DNA from: Pseudomonadota bacterium
GTDB lineage: Bacteria > Pseudomonadota > Alphaproteobacteria > Rhizobiales > Rhizobiaceae
Assembly: GCA_023457435.1 (NCBI GenBank)
Contig: JAEWLS010000012.1
Coordinates: 1 to 37,386, forward strand
Length of the DNA: 37,386 nt
Direction: 5' to 3'
Under the pieces are notes generated by a model. The model did no database searches. It saw only the letters and a list, made by a program, of their open reading frames with translations, and was not told the DNA's origin. The translations under genes and the position numbers were made by a program. Positions 17,065 through 25,265 of the stretch are shown one piece after another (the first letter of the stretch is position 1; each line of letters begins with the position of its first letter).

Positions 17065-17334
17065 CTACTCCGCGGCCTCTGCGATCGGATTTACCGACAC
17101 GTAGGTTCGGCCGTTGGCTTTGGCTGCGAAGGCGACCTCACCCTGCGTCATGGCGAACAGCGTATGGTCCTTGCCCATGCCTACGTTGACGCCCGGGTGC
17201 CACTTGGTACCGCGCTGACGCACGAGGATGTTGCCGGCGAGAACCTTCTCGCCACCGAACTTCTTCACGCCGAGGCGACGGCCAGCGGAATCGCGACCGT
17301 TGCGGGAGGAGCCGCCGGCTTTCTTGTGTGCCAT
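17065..17334 (-). CDS. rpmA: 50S ribosomal protein L27
   Basis: L27 is an 89-residue large-subunit protein whose N-terminal tail reaches the peptidyl transferase centre. The sequence begins AHKKAGGSSRNGRDSAGRRLG, the family signature, and continues with VLAGNILVRQRGTKWHPG and GMGKDHTLFA. It has the short N-terminus (AHKK after the Met) without the cleavable extension found in Firmicutes. It lies 25 nt after rplU on the same strand and ends the operon before a strong terminator. Confidence 0.98.
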   Translation of the reverse strand: MAHKKAGGSSRNGRDSAGRRLGVKKFGGEKVLAGNILVRQRGTKWHPGVNVGMGKDHTLFAMTQGEVAFAAKANGRTYVSVNPIAEAAE

Positions 17335-17359
17335 CTCAGTTCTCCTTCAATCCTGTCTC

Positions 17360-18061
17360 TTACTCGCCCTTGGAAGCGGACTTGTCGCCGGCTTCCTGGG
17401 ACTGTTCGTGCCGGGCCTGGTCGCTCTTGGCGCGCGGCGCCTTGCCACCGACCAGTTCCTTCGCCTGCGCCACCCATTCCTCGCGCTCGACGCGGCCGCC
17501 GAGATCGAGGTCTTCGTCGAGCTTGGCGACGTCCTTCTTCTTCAGCGCGGCAATCTGCTTCAGCGAGGTGATGCCGGCGCCCGCCAACTTCTCCTTGAGC
17601 GCCGGTCCGACGCCCGAGATCAGCGACACGTCGTCGTTGAACTCGGCTTCCGGCGCGGCTGCCTTCGCCGGCTTCTTTGCCGCTGCCGTCGCTGCGGATT
17701 TCTCGGCCTTTTCAGCCTTCGGCGCGGCGCTCTTCGACGGCTTTGCCCCGCCGACGAGGATCTCGGCGATCCGCACCGTGGTCAGGTACTGGCGGTGGCC
17801 GATACGGCGGCGCGAATTCTGGCGACGGCGCTTCTTGAAGGCGATGACCTTGCGGCCGCGGCCCTGGGCCACGACTTCCGCGGTGACCATGGCGCCATCG
17901 ACGAACGGCGCGCCGATCGTGACGTCGTCGCCGTTGCCGTAAGCGAGCACGTGGCCGATCTCGACGATGTCGCCGACTTCGCCGACCACATTGCCAATCT
18001 GAAGGACGTCTTCGGCAGCGACGCGATACTGCTTGCCGCCGGTTTTGATGACTGCGAACAT
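17360..18061 (-). CDS. rplU: 50S ribosomal protein L21 with C-terminal helix-hairpin-helix extension
   Basis: Residues 1-103 are a complete L21 (MFAVIKTGGKQYRVAAEDVL, then GRGRKVIAFKKRRRQNSRRR, then HRQYLTTVRI), a 23S rRNA-binding protein of the large subunit. The product continues to 233 residues, more than double the usual length. After an Ala/Lys linker (about 104-139) comes a helix-hairpin-helix-like segment, VSLISGVGPALKEKLAGAGI (from about 145), then an acidic/basic helical tail ending SASKGE. Similar tails are known on rhizobial L21 proteins and resemble the DUF4332-like domain seen in other helix-hairpin-helix proteins. The extension is in frame, without stops, in the same gene. rpmA follows 25 nt later. 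Confidence 0.96.
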   Translation of the reverse strand: MFAVIKTGGKQYRVAAEDVLQIGNVVGEVGDIVEIGHVLAYGNGDDVTIGAPFVDGAMVTAEVVAQGRGRKVIAFKKRRRQNSRRRIGHRQYLTTVRIAEILVGGAKPSKSAAPKAEKAEKSAATAAAKKPAKAAAPEAEFNDDVSLISGVGPALKEKLAGAGITSLKQIAALKKKDVAKLDEDLDLGGRVEREEWVAQAKELVGGKAPRAKSDQARHEQSQEAGDKSASKGE

Positions 18062-18154
18062 CTTTTAGCCTTTCGCTTTGTTCGAGCGGCTCTGAACCAT
18101 CCCCAAGGGGCGGCCCGGCCGTCTTTTTGTTCAGTCGGTTTCGTGTTCGTGTCC

Positions 18155-18183
18155 TGCGGCCGATCGTTGAGGATACGGCCGCA
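18155..18183 (-). promoter_or_regulatory. Hairpin in the rplU leader
   Basis: TGCGGCCG (18155-18162) and CGGCCGCA (18176-18183) form an 8-bp stem with a 13-nt loop in the untranslated leader upstream of rplU. Ribosomal operons are often controlled at the leader RNA by one of their own products. The sequence shows only the hairpin; any regulatory role is inference. The remainder of the 350-nt gap (18062-18411) shows no coding frame that looks real. Confidence 0.35.
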
Positions 18184-18224
18184 AAGACCAACCGGCGCGG
18201 AGAGACCCCACGCCAGACGGTGCG

Positions 18225-18253
18225 CCAGTACGCGAGGCTTGCCGCTTAGTCAA
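18225..18253 (-). promoter_or_regulatory. Probable housekeeping promoter of rplU-rpmA
   Basis: On the minus strand a TTGACT (-35, plus coordinates 18248-18253) is separated by exactly 17 nt from TACTGG (-10, 18225-18230). The -35 is near perfect, the -10 is weak, as is common in alphaproteobacteria. Transcription from here would give a leader of about 155 nt before the rplU ATG at 18061. Confidence 0.4.
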
Positions 18254-18411
18254 GCGCCGGCCGCCAAATCCGGTGCCGATGGACACGCACCTTCCGTTAC
18301 GCCACATTTCGGTCAAGTGCAGCAATTCATGCTGCATTCAGGTGCGATCCATCAGGGTGCAGGGACAGGATCGCTTCGGCCTCGCCGCGGCCAACCAGGG
18401 GACCAGTCCAC

Positions 18412-19182
18412 ATGACGCTCGCACGTCGCGCCATCGTCGCGCTCGCCGTCACGGCAGGCATCGCCGCTCCCGCGGCGTCCGAAACCTTCAGTTCCGACTA
18501 TATCGTCACCGTGCGCGGCCTCACCGTCGCCAAGGCCAGGTTCGCCGGCAAGGTCGACGCCCAGCGCTACGAGGTCGAGGGCTCGCTGTCGAGCTCCGGC
18601 GTCGGACGACTGCTTTCGCAAACCGCGGCGACGGCGCGCAGCGCCGGAAGCTTCGCCGCGCACACGCCTTCGCCCGAGAGCTTCGTGCTGTCCTATGTTC
18701 AGGGCGGCTACAACGCCAAGACCGAGCTTCTGTTCAAGAACGGCAACGCGGTGAAGACGCGGTTCGAGCCGGACTGGAAGGCGGGTCCCGACATCATCCC
18801 GGTGAAGCCTGGCGACCTCCAGTCCGTGGCGGATCCGATGGCTGCCACTGTCGTTGCGCGCGGCACGCCCGAAGAAATCTGCGGCCGCACGCTTCGCATG
18901 TTCGAGGGCGGCACCCGCATCGACGTGCAGCTCTCGCTCTCCAGCGTCGGTTTCATCGAGGGTGCGGGCAACAACGCAGTCACCTGCCGGGGAGATTTCA
19001 TTCCGGTGGCGGGCATGCGCAGCGACAGCCCGAGCTACAACTACCTGCGGGCCAAATCGGACCTGGAAGTCATCTACATCCCGGCCGGGCGCGGCGGGCT
19101 GCACCTGCTCCACTCCATGTCCGCCAAGACAGACATCGGGCGAGTGCAGATCCGCTCCTATCGCCGCAGCGTGAAGGGCTGA
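18412..19182 (+). CDS. DUF3108 domain-containing exported protein
   Basis: The 256-residue product begins with a signal peptide (TLARRAIVALAVTAGIAAPA, cleavage after about AAPAASE), so it is periplasmic or outer-membrane associated. The mature part matches the DUF3108 family: SDYIVTVRGLTVAKARFAGK, SYVQGGYNAKTELLF and DPMAATVVARGTPEEICGRT are recognisable blocks, followed by repeating beta strands to SYRRSVKG at the end. Two cysteines (in EEICGRTL and VTCRGDF) may form a disulfide. The family function is unknown. It stands alone between the divergent rplU operon and the convergent iron-type dehydrogenase, whose stop is only 4 nt away. Confidence 0.85.
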   Translation: MTLARRAIVALAVTAGIAAPAASETFSSDYIVTVRGLTVAKARFAGKVDAQRYEVEGSLSSSGVGRLLSQTAATARSAGSFAAHTPSPESFVLSYVQGGYNAKTELLFKNGNAVKTRFEPDWKAGPDIIPVKPGDLQSVADPMAATVVARGTPEEICGRTLRMFEGGTRIDVQLSLSSVGFIEGAGNNAVTCRGDFIPVAGMRSDSPSYNYLRAKSDLEVIYIPAGRGGLHLLHSMSAKTDIGRVQIRSYRRSVKG

Positions 19183-19186
19183 GCCC

Positions 19187-20347
19187 TCACCAAGCCGCCT
19201 CGTAGATCGAAAACGCGTCCGCTCTCGTCACTGGACGCGGATTGTTCACCAATAGCCGCGTCTGCTTCATCGCGTCGTTCGCCAGAAGGTCGAGCGCGTC
19301 GCGCGGGATGCCGACATCCCGCAGCCGAGCCGGCAGGCTGCATCGCGCCGACAGCGCGGCGAGTTCGTCCGCGAACGCCGCGGCACGGGCCTGCGCGCCA
19401 ATTTCGCCGAGCCCCGGAAAGACGATCGCAGCGATGTCCCCGTAGAGGTGCCCGGCGGTCTCGCCGTTGAAGCGCAGAACGTGCGGCAGCACTAGCGCGT
19501 TGGAAAGGCCGTGCGGCACGTGAAAATGCCCGCCGATCGGATAGGCCAGCCCATGCACCGCCGCGACCGGCGAATTGGCGAAGGCCTGGCCGGCAAGCAT
19601 CGAGCCAAGCAGCATGTCGGCGCGCGCCGCTTGGTCGCCGCCATCGCGCACCGCGCGTTCGAGCGCCGCACCCATCAGCCGCAGCGCCTCGCGCGCCAGT
19701 GCCTGAGACACCGGATTGTTGTTCGCGCCGGCCGAGGCGTGCGCTTCGATGGCATGAACCATGGCGTCGATGCCGGTCGCCGCTGTGACATGCGGCGGCA
19801 GGCCATAGGTGAGCTCGGGATCGAGCAGCGCCACGTCCGGCAGCAGCACCGGCGAAACGACGCCCATCTTCTCCGACGCGCCGGTGGTGACGATCGCGAT
19901 CGGAGTCACTTCGGAGCCGGTGCCGGCGGTAGTCGGAACTAGCATCAGCGGCAGGCGCGGCCCTTTGGCGTTGCCGACGCCGTAAACACTCTTCAACTCC
20001 TCGCGGCCGACGGCAAGCAACGCCACCAGCTTGGCGACATCCAGGGAGGAGCCGCCGCCAAAGCCGATCACCGCGTCGGCCTCGGAGGCCTGCGCAGCGG
20101 CGGCGGCGGCCATGACGACCGGCTCGGGCGGGTCGGCCTCGACGCGGTCGAACGCCGACACCGCGATCCCCGCACCGCGCAGCGCCGCCATGACAGGCTC
20201 AGCCATTCCGAGGCGCACGATGCCGGGGTCGGTGACCAGCAGGACACGCCGCCAGCCGCGGGCACCGGCAATCTCGCCGATGCGGCCTGCCGCTCCGGCA
20301 CCGAAAACGATCGAGCCGACCGTATTGAAGGCGAAGGGCGCGATCAT
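19187..20347 (-). CDS. Iron-containing alcohol dehydrogenase
   Basis: The 386-residue cytoplasmic enzyme belongs to the iron-type (group III) alcohol dehydrogenases that use NAD(P). The nucleotide site is GFGGGSSLDVAK (about 95-106), with PTTAGTGSEVTPI following. Metal ligands are all visible: Asp194 and His198 in TGIDAMVHAIEAH, His265 in VAAVHGLAYPIGG and His279 in HVPHGLSNALVLP. That makes an active enzyme likely; the alcohol substrate is not evident. It is the downstream partner of an aldo/keto reductase gene ending 5 nt upstream, so the two reductases probably work in one pathway for small aldehydes or alcohols. Confidence 0.92.
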   Translation of the reverse strand: MIAPFAFNTVGSIVFGAGAAGRIGEIAGARGWRRVLLVTDPGIVRLGMAEPVMAALRGAGIAVSAFDRVEADPPEPVVMAAAAAAQASEADAVIGFGGGSSLDVAKLVALLAVGREELKSVYGVGNAKGPRLPLMLVPTTAGTGSEVTPIAIVTTGASEKMGVVSPVLLPDVALLDPELTYGLPPHVTAATGIDAMVHAIEAHASAGANNNPVSQALAREALRLMGAALERAVRDGGDQAARADMLLGSMLAGQAFANSPVAAVHGLAYPIGGHFHVPHGLSNALVLPHVLRFNGETAGHLYGDIAAIVFPGLGEIGAQARAAAFADELAALSARCSLPARLRDVGIPRDALDLLANDAMKQTRLLVNNPRPVTRADAFSIYEAAW

Positions 20348-20352
20348 GGCCG

Positions 20353-21339
20353 CTACTGCAGTGCGCCGGCGACCGGCTTCGGCCGGTACGGCGCCTCCAG
20401 CTCGGCCACGTCCTCCGCCGAGAGCCTGACCTCAAGCGCGGCGATGGCGTCGTCGAACTGATGCATCTTCGATATGCCGACGATCGGCGCGGTGACGCCT
20501 GGGCGCGAGGCCACCCATGCATAGGCGATCTGCGCCGGCGGACGACCATGGCGGTCGGCCACCCGGCGCAATGCGGCGACGATCGCGCCATCCTGCGCGG
20601 CGCTGTCGCCGTAGAGGTTCTTCAGCTGCGGGTCGCTGCCGGCCCTTACCGACGCCGTCTCCTCGTTGACCATGCGTCCCGCGAGCAGGCCGCGGGCCAG
20701 CGGGCTCCACGGTATGAAGCCGATGCCCTCCTCGCGGCAGAGCGGCAGCATCTCGCGCTCCTCCTCCCGGTAGATGAGGTTATAATGCGGCTGCATCGAT
20801 ACGAACTCGGCCCAGCCATGGGCGCGCTGCATGGCGAGCGCCTTCATGAACTGCCAGGCGTACATCGACGAGGCGCCGAGATAGAGCACCTTGCCGGCGC
20901 GCACCATGTCGTTCAACGCGTCGAGCGTCTCTTCCAAGGGCGTCTGCCGGTCGAAGCGGTGTATCTGGTAGAGGTCGATGTAGTCGGTGCCGAGACGCTT
21001 CAGGCTCGCATCGACGGATTCCATCAAATGCTTGCGCGAAAGGCCGCGATCGTTCGGACCGTCGCTCATCGGCCAGAAGCACTTCGTCGCGATCACTACC
21101 TCGTGGCGCTTGCGCATGCGGTTGAGCAGCTTTCCGGTGATGACCTCACTGTCGCCGAACGAATAGGCGTCGGCGGTGTCGAAGACGTTGAAACCGAGGT
21201 CGAGCGCGCGCTCGAAGAAGGGTACGGATGCGGCCTCGTCGAGATACCACGGCGCGACGCGGGGCGAGCCGAACGTCATGCATCCGAGAATGAGCTTCGA
21301 GACCTTGAGACCGGACCGGCCGAGTTTGACGTATTCCAT
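20353..21339 (-). CDS. Aldo/keto reductase
   Basis: The 328-residue protein is a TIM-barrel, NADPH-dependent reductase. The tetrad is complete: Asp54 and Tyr59 in FDTADAYSFGDSE, Lys86 in ATKCFW and His127 in LYQIHRFD. The C-terminal cofactor site is VTAPIVGISKMHQFDDAI. The sequence resembles the AKR11/13-like group with MPHYNLIYREEEREM (QPHYNLIYREEE), typical of bacterial reductases of unclear substrate. It precedes the iron-type alcohol dehydrogenase on the same strand with 5 nt between, which points to a bicistronic operon. Confidence 0.9.
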   Translation of the reverse strand: MEYVKLGRSGLKVSKLILGCMTFGSPRVAPWYLDEAASVPFFERALDLGFNVFDTADAYSFGDSEVITGKLLNRMRKRHEVVIATKCFWPMSDGPNDRGLSRKHLMESVDASLKRLGTDYIDLYQIHRFDRQTPLEETLDALNDMVRAGKVLYLGASSMYAWQFMKALAMQRAHGWAEFVSMQPHYNLIYREEEREMLPLCREEGIGFIPWSPLARGLLAGRMVNEETASVRAGSDPQLKNLYGDSAAQDGAIVAALRRVADRHGRPPAQIAYAWVASRPGVTAPIVGISKMHQFDDAIAALEVRLSAEDVAELEAPYRPKPVAGALQ

Positions 21340-21482
21340 GCTTGCTCCGAGCGCAGTGCGCGTTTCGCCGCCAGCTTATGGCAGACGCGCTGCCCTACCG
21401 GCAATCTGGACGAGCGCAGCAAGAGCCTGTGCAGCGGCGACCAAAATGCTCTACCATCGCGTCAACCGGACGGAGGAGCGCG

Positions 21483-21698
21483 TTGGCCGAACGCCTGAGC
21501 GATGACGAGATCCAGTCGCGGCGCATCCTCGAACGGGTGGGCGCCGAGAGCGAAGCGCGGATGCGCGACGCAACGCCCGACCCCGAAGGCGACGACTGGG
21601 CGGAGATCTGGGGCAAACGGATCGGCCGCGTGCTGTCGTTCGTGCTGCTCGGTATCGCCGTTGTATGGCTCTACGACTATCTTGTGCAGGCGGGCTGA
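21483..21698 (+). CDS. Small single-pass membrane protein with TTG start
   Basis: A 71-residue protein starts at TTG 21483, preceded at 5 nt by an excellent GGAGGAG. It begins (M)AERLSDDEIQSRRILERVG, is charged through residue 40 (SEARMRDATPDPEGDDWAEIW), then has one membrane helix at about 47-65 (IGRVLSFVLLGIAVVWLYDYL) and ends VQAG. An ATG further upstream (21342) would add a poor-looking stretch lacking a Shine-Dalgarno. pdxY starts 6 nt after the stop, so the two are one operon. No family was recognised. The tail-anchored topology with a cytoplasmic acidic N-terminus is what can be seen. Confidence 0.72.
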   Translation: MAERLSDDEIQSRRILERVGAESEARMRDATPDPEGDDWAEIWGKRIGRVLSFVLLGIAVVWLYDYLVQAG

Positions 21699-21704
21699 GG
21701 CGAG

Positions 21705-22586
21705 ATGAACGCAAGCACTGGCGACGCGCCGCGCGCGGTGATCGTTGTTTCGAGCCATGTGGCGCGCGGGACGGTGGGCAACCGCGCCATCGTGTTCGCG
21801 CTGGAATCGCTCGGCCTGCCGGTCTGGGCGGTGCCCACGGTCATCCTGCCCTGGCACCCCGGCCACGGCCGCGCGACGCGCATCGTGCCGCCCAAGGCCG
21901 ATTTCGTCGCGCTGATGAAGGATCTGGAGAACGCCAAGTGGCTCGGCGAAGTCGCCGCGGTGCTGTCCGGCTATCTCGGCGATGCCAGCCAGGCGGAGGC
22001 CGTCGCGTCGCTGGTGCGGGCGGTAAAGCGGCGCAACCGCGACGCGCTCTACCTCTGCGACCCGGTCATGGGCGACAATGGCGGACTCTACGTGCCCGAG
22101 CCGGTTGCGGCGCGCCAGCGCGACCTGTTGCTGCCGCTCGCCGACATCGCCACGCCGAACCGCTTCGAGCTCGAGTGGATGACGGGTGTGAAACTCGAGA
22201 AGCCGCAGGCAGTGATGGAGGCAGCGCTCGACGTCGGCCCGGCGACGGTCCTCGTTACCTCGGCGCCGGCGCTGATGGCGCGCCACACCGGGAATCTGCT
22301 GGTCACGCCGACGCAGGCGCTGCTTGCCGAGCACCGGATCATCGACCAGCCGCCGAACGGGCTCGGCGACCTGACCTCGGCCGTGTTCCTGGCGCGGACG
22401 CTCGAGGGGCAGGATGCCGCGCGGGCACTGCAGACGACCACCGAGTCGGTCTTCGAGATCCTGGCGCGGACGACGAAGCGCGGCGCCGACGAGCTGACGC
22501 TGGAAACCGACGCACAGAGCCTCCGGCACCCGATGGCGATGGTGCAGACGCGCCATCTGCAGCATCCGGCGGGCCGCCGCGCCTGA
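21705..22586 (+). CDS. pdxY: Pyridoxal kinase
   Basis: The 293-residue ribokinase-like enzyme phosphorylates pyridoxal to pyridoxal 5'-phosphate in the vitamin B6 salvage pathway. SSHVARGTVGNRAIVFALES, GLPVWAVPTVILPWHPGHGR and LCDPVMGDNGGLYVPEPV are PdxY/PdxK signatures, and the catalytic loop is NGLGDLTSAVFLART with Asp222. ATPNRFELEWMTG is also typical. The start at 21705 follows GAGGCGAG. It lies between a small membrane protein (6 nt upstream) and a DUF429 gene that begins one base after its stop, so the three are likely one transcript. Confidence 0.92.
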   Translation: MNASTGDAPRAVIVVSSHVARGTVGNRAIVFALESLGLPVWAVPTVILPWHPGHGRATRIVPPKADFVALMKDLENAKWLGEVAAVLSGYLGDASQAEAVASLVRAVKRRNRDALYLCDPVMGDNGGLYVPEPVAARQRDLLLPLADIATPNRFELEWMTGVKLEKPQAVMEAALDVGPATVLVTSAPALMARHTGNLLVTPTQALLAEHRIIDQPPNGLGDLTSAVFLARTLEGQDAARALQTTTESVFEILARTTKRGADELTLETDAQSLRHPMAMVQTRHLQHPAGRRA

Positions 22587-22587
22587 C

Positions 22588-23340
22588 ATGCCGGCGCTGG
22601 TCGGCGTCGACGGCTGCCCGGGCGGCTGGATCGCCGCCGTAGAAGACCGTTCCGGAGTTCGCGTCGCGGTGTTCCGCGACTTCGCCGGCCTGTCGCAGTC
22701 GGTCGGCGACGATGCCTTCGTGGCGGTCGACATGCCGATCGGCCTGCCCGATCACTGCCATGGCGGCAGGGGACCTGAGCATCTTATCCGGCCGCTGCTC
22801 GGCATGCGGCAGTCGAGCGTGTTCTCGATCCCGTCGCGGTCGGCAGTCTACGCGGCCAGCGACGCGGAGATCGCCGACGACTGGTCCGGCGCGCACCGGG
22901 CAAGCTGCGCCGTGGCGCGCGCCACCTCGACGCCGGCGCGCGCCGTCGCGATCCAGGGCTTCGGGCTGTTCCGCAAGATTCGCGAGGTCGATGCGTTCCT
23001 GCGCGCCATGCCTGCAAGGGCGTCACGCATCGTCGAAGGCCATCCCGAACTCGCCTTCTGGCGGCTCAACGGCCGCAAGCCCCTGCCGCAGCCGAAGAAG
23101 GTCAAGGGCGCGCCGTTCGGCCCCGGCCTGGCGGAGCGCGCAGCGCTGCTTGCCGCGGCGGGAGTGCCGGAGCATGTGCTCGGCGACGTGCCGTCGGGCA
23201 CGCGCGCCGCCCGCGACGACCTGCTCGACGCCTGCGCGATGCTGACTGTCGCGCGCCGGCTGGCCGCCGGGACGGTGGAGCGGTTTCCGGCGGAGCCGCC
23301 GCGGGATCGCTTCGGCCTGCCGATCGCCATCCATCTCTAG
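22588..23340 (+). CDS. DUF429 domain-containing protein
   Basis: The 250-residue protein matches DUF429: GVDGCPGGWIAAV at the N-terminus, VAVDMPIGLPDHCHGG, PSRSAVYAAS, and EGHPELAFWRLNGRKPLPQPK later on. This family is a distant RNase H-like fold in which the first Asp (in GVDGC) and the DMPIG Asp are placed like catalytic acids, but no activity is established. The start is one base after the pdxY stop, so translation is probably coupled. Homologues without assigned function are widespread; the link to B6 metabolism here is only positional. Confidence 0.85.
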   Translation: MPALVGVDGCPGGWIAAVEDRSGVRVAVFRDFAGLSQSVGDDAFVAVDMPIGLPDHCHGGRGPEHLIRPLLGMRQSSVFSIPSRSAVYAASDAEIADDWSGAHRASCAVARATSTPARAVAIQGFGLFRKIREVDAFLRAMPARASRIVEGHPELAFWRLNGRKPLPQPKKVKGAPFGPGLAERAALLAAAGVPEHVLGDVPSGTRAARDDLLDACAMLTVARRLAAGTVERFPAEPPRDRFGLPIAIHL

Positions 23341-23379
23341 ACCATTGCCGCAGTGCGAAATTGGCGTTAGCGAAAGGGC

Positions 23380-24018
23380 ATGGCGCCCTTTCCAGACGAC
23401 CTCCTCGCCGGCTACCGCAACTTCATGTCGACCCGCTATTCGGGCGACCGATACCGGGCGCTGGCGCGAGAGGGGCAGGCGCCCGCGACCATGGTCATCG
23501 CATGCTGCGATTCCCGCGCCGCACCGGAGACGATCTTCGATTCCGGTCCGGGCGAGCTGTTCGTGGTGCGCAACGTGGCCAACCTGGTGCCGCCCTATAC
23601 GCCGGACGGCGAGCACCACGGCACGTCCGCGGCGCTCGAATTCGCGGTTCAGAGCCTGAAGATCCGGCGCATCCTGGTGATGGGCCACGGCCGCTGCGGC
23701 GGCATCGGCGCGGCGCTGGCGCCGGGCGGCGAGCCGCTGTCGCCGGGCGACTTCATCGGCAAGTGGATGAGCCAGCTGGCGCCCGCCGCCGAGGCGGTGT
23801 CGGACAACCAGATGATGACGGCGTCGGAGCGGCAGACGGCGCTGGAGCGCATCTCCATCCGCTACTCGATCCAGAACCTGCTGACCTTCCCGTGCGTCCG
23901 GATCCTGCACGAGAAGGGCAGGATGGAGCTGCATGGCGCCTGGTTCGACATTTCGACCGGCGAGTTGTGGGTGATGGACACGGCGACGGGCGACTTCCGA
24001 CGGCCCGACGTCGATTAG
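23380..24018 (+). CDS. Beta-class carbonic anhydrase
   Basis: The 212-residue enzyme interconverts CO2 and bicarbonate in the cytoplasm. Zinc and dyad residues are in place: ACCDSRAAPE (Cys42, Asp44, Arg46) and GHGRCGGI (His103, Cys106). VRNVANLVPPY and HHGTSAALEFAVQSL are family-typical. The middle (SPGDFIGKWMSQLAP) and the ending GELWVMDTATGDF fit bacterial beta enzymes. It begins 39 nt after the DUF429 gene. Its stop overlaps the stop of the opposing MFS gene by three bases (TTAG). Gene symbols differ between genera (can, cynT), and none is assigned here. Confidence 0.94.
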   Translation: MAPFPDDLLAGYRNFMSTRYSGDRYRALAREGQAPATMVIACCDSRAAPETIFDSGPGELFVVRNVANLVPPYTPDGEHHGTSAALEFAVQSLKIRRILVMGHGRCGGIGAALAPGGEPLSPGDFIGKWMSQLAPAAEAVSDNQMMTASERQTALERISIRYSIQNLLTFPCVRILHEKGRMELHGAWFDISTGELWVMDTATGDFRRPDVD

Positions 24019-25265
24019 TCGATCGGGTGCGGCAGCACCACCTTCGCCAGCGCCGGCTCCGGCATGCGCCGCCAGACGAGCCAGATGATGATCGAGGCCC
24101 AGCCGGCGATCGGGACGACGATGGCCATGCCGAAGACCGGGTCGCCGACGGCGGCGACCATCATGCCGCCGGCGAAGCCGGCACCCATCTGGATGAAGTT
24201 CGACAGCGCAGCTGCCGCCCCCGCCATGTGCGGATAGGGCGCCACGGTGGCCGTGTTCAGCACCGGCACGATGAAGGCGACGCCGAATGTGAAGAAGGCG
24301 ATCGGCCCCATGACGCTCATCGTCGTCGGCTCGAGGAAGAGCAGCGATGCGGCGACGCCGGTGTAGCCGATGGCCATCGCAGCCATGCCGAACGGCGCGA
24401 GACTGGCGACGCTGAAGCGGCGCATGGCGACGCGGAAGATCAGCCCGCCGAAGAAGAACGGCAGCGCCTGCAGGAGCATGGCGGCGCCGAACTGCGACGG
24501 CGACAGGCCGACCTGGTTCATCAGGATGAAGGGCAGCACGATCGCCTGGGTGAAGAAGGCGCCAAGGCTGCCGGCGAGGATGACGCTCGCCATCATGAAG
24601 TAGCGGTCGCGCATCAGCACCCTGTAGCTCGCGACCAGGTTGCGCGGGCTGAAACGGGACGGGTCGGGCACGACCGTCTCGACCAGCGTGAACTGGATCA
24701 TGCCGGCGATGAAGATGCCGGCGGCGAGCATGAAGAAGAAGATCGACTGCCAGCCGGCGAATTCGAGCAGCAGGCCGCCGATGGTCGGCGCGATCGCCGG
24801 GCCGAGCCCCATCAGGACGGCCATCAGGTTCATGATGCGGTTCGAGGCGGCGCCGGTGAACAGATCGCGCACGATAGCGCGCGAGACGGCAACGCCGACG
24901 GCAGCGCCGATGCCTTGCAGGAAGCGCGCGCCGATCAGTGTCTCGACCGTCGGTGCGAACACGGCAATGGCACTGGCCACGACGTAGATCGCCGTGAAGC
25001 CCAGCGCGACGGGCTTGCGGCCATACGCATCCGAGAGTGGGCCGCAGACAAGCTGCATGACGGCGAAGCCTGCGAAATACGAGGCCATGGTCATCTTGAT
25101 CATGGACTCGGTCGTGCCGAAGACGCCGACGAGTTCCGGCATCGCAGGCGTGAACAGCGGGATCGACAGCGGGCCGAAGAACGCCATCAGCGCGCCGACG
25201 ATGCTGACGCGGCGCTCCGACATCACCGGGACCATCGTCTTGTGAGCAGGAGAATGCATATTCAT
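24015..25265 (-). CDS. Bcr/CflA-type multidrug efflux MFS transporter
   Basis: The 416-residue inner-membrane antiporter belongs to the Bcr/CflA branch of the major facilitator family. MFS motif A is present as CGPLSDAYGRKPVALG after helix 2, and the N-terminal FFGPLSIPLFTPAMPELV is typical of the branch. Twelve hydrophobic helices can be traced. The ATG at 25265 overlaps the MarR gene stop as ATGA, so translation is coupled. Another ATG lies two codons later. The coupled MarR regulator implies drug or phenolic-compound export under repressor control. Substrates cannot be inferred. Confidence 0.9.
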   Translation of the reverse strand: MNMHSPAHKTMVPVMSERRVSIVGALMAFFGPLSIPLFTPAMPELVGVFGTTESMIKMTMASYFAGFAVMQLVCGPLSDAYGRKPVALGFTAIYVVASAIAVFAPTVETLIGARFLQGIGAAVGVAVSRAIVRDLFTGAASNRIMNLMAVLMGLGPAIAPTIGGLLLEFAGWQSIFFFMLAAGIFIAGMIQFTLVETVVPDPSRFSPRNLVASYRVLMRDRYFMMASVILAGSLGAFFTQAIVLPFILMNQVGLSPSQFGAAMLLQALPFFFGGLIFRVAMRRFSVASLAPFGMAAMAIGYTGVAASLLFLEPTTMSVMGPIAFFTFGVAFIVPVLNTATVAPYPHMAGAAAALSNFIQMGAGFAGGMMVAAVGDPVFGMAIVVPIAGWASIIIWLVWRRMPEPALAKVVLPHPID

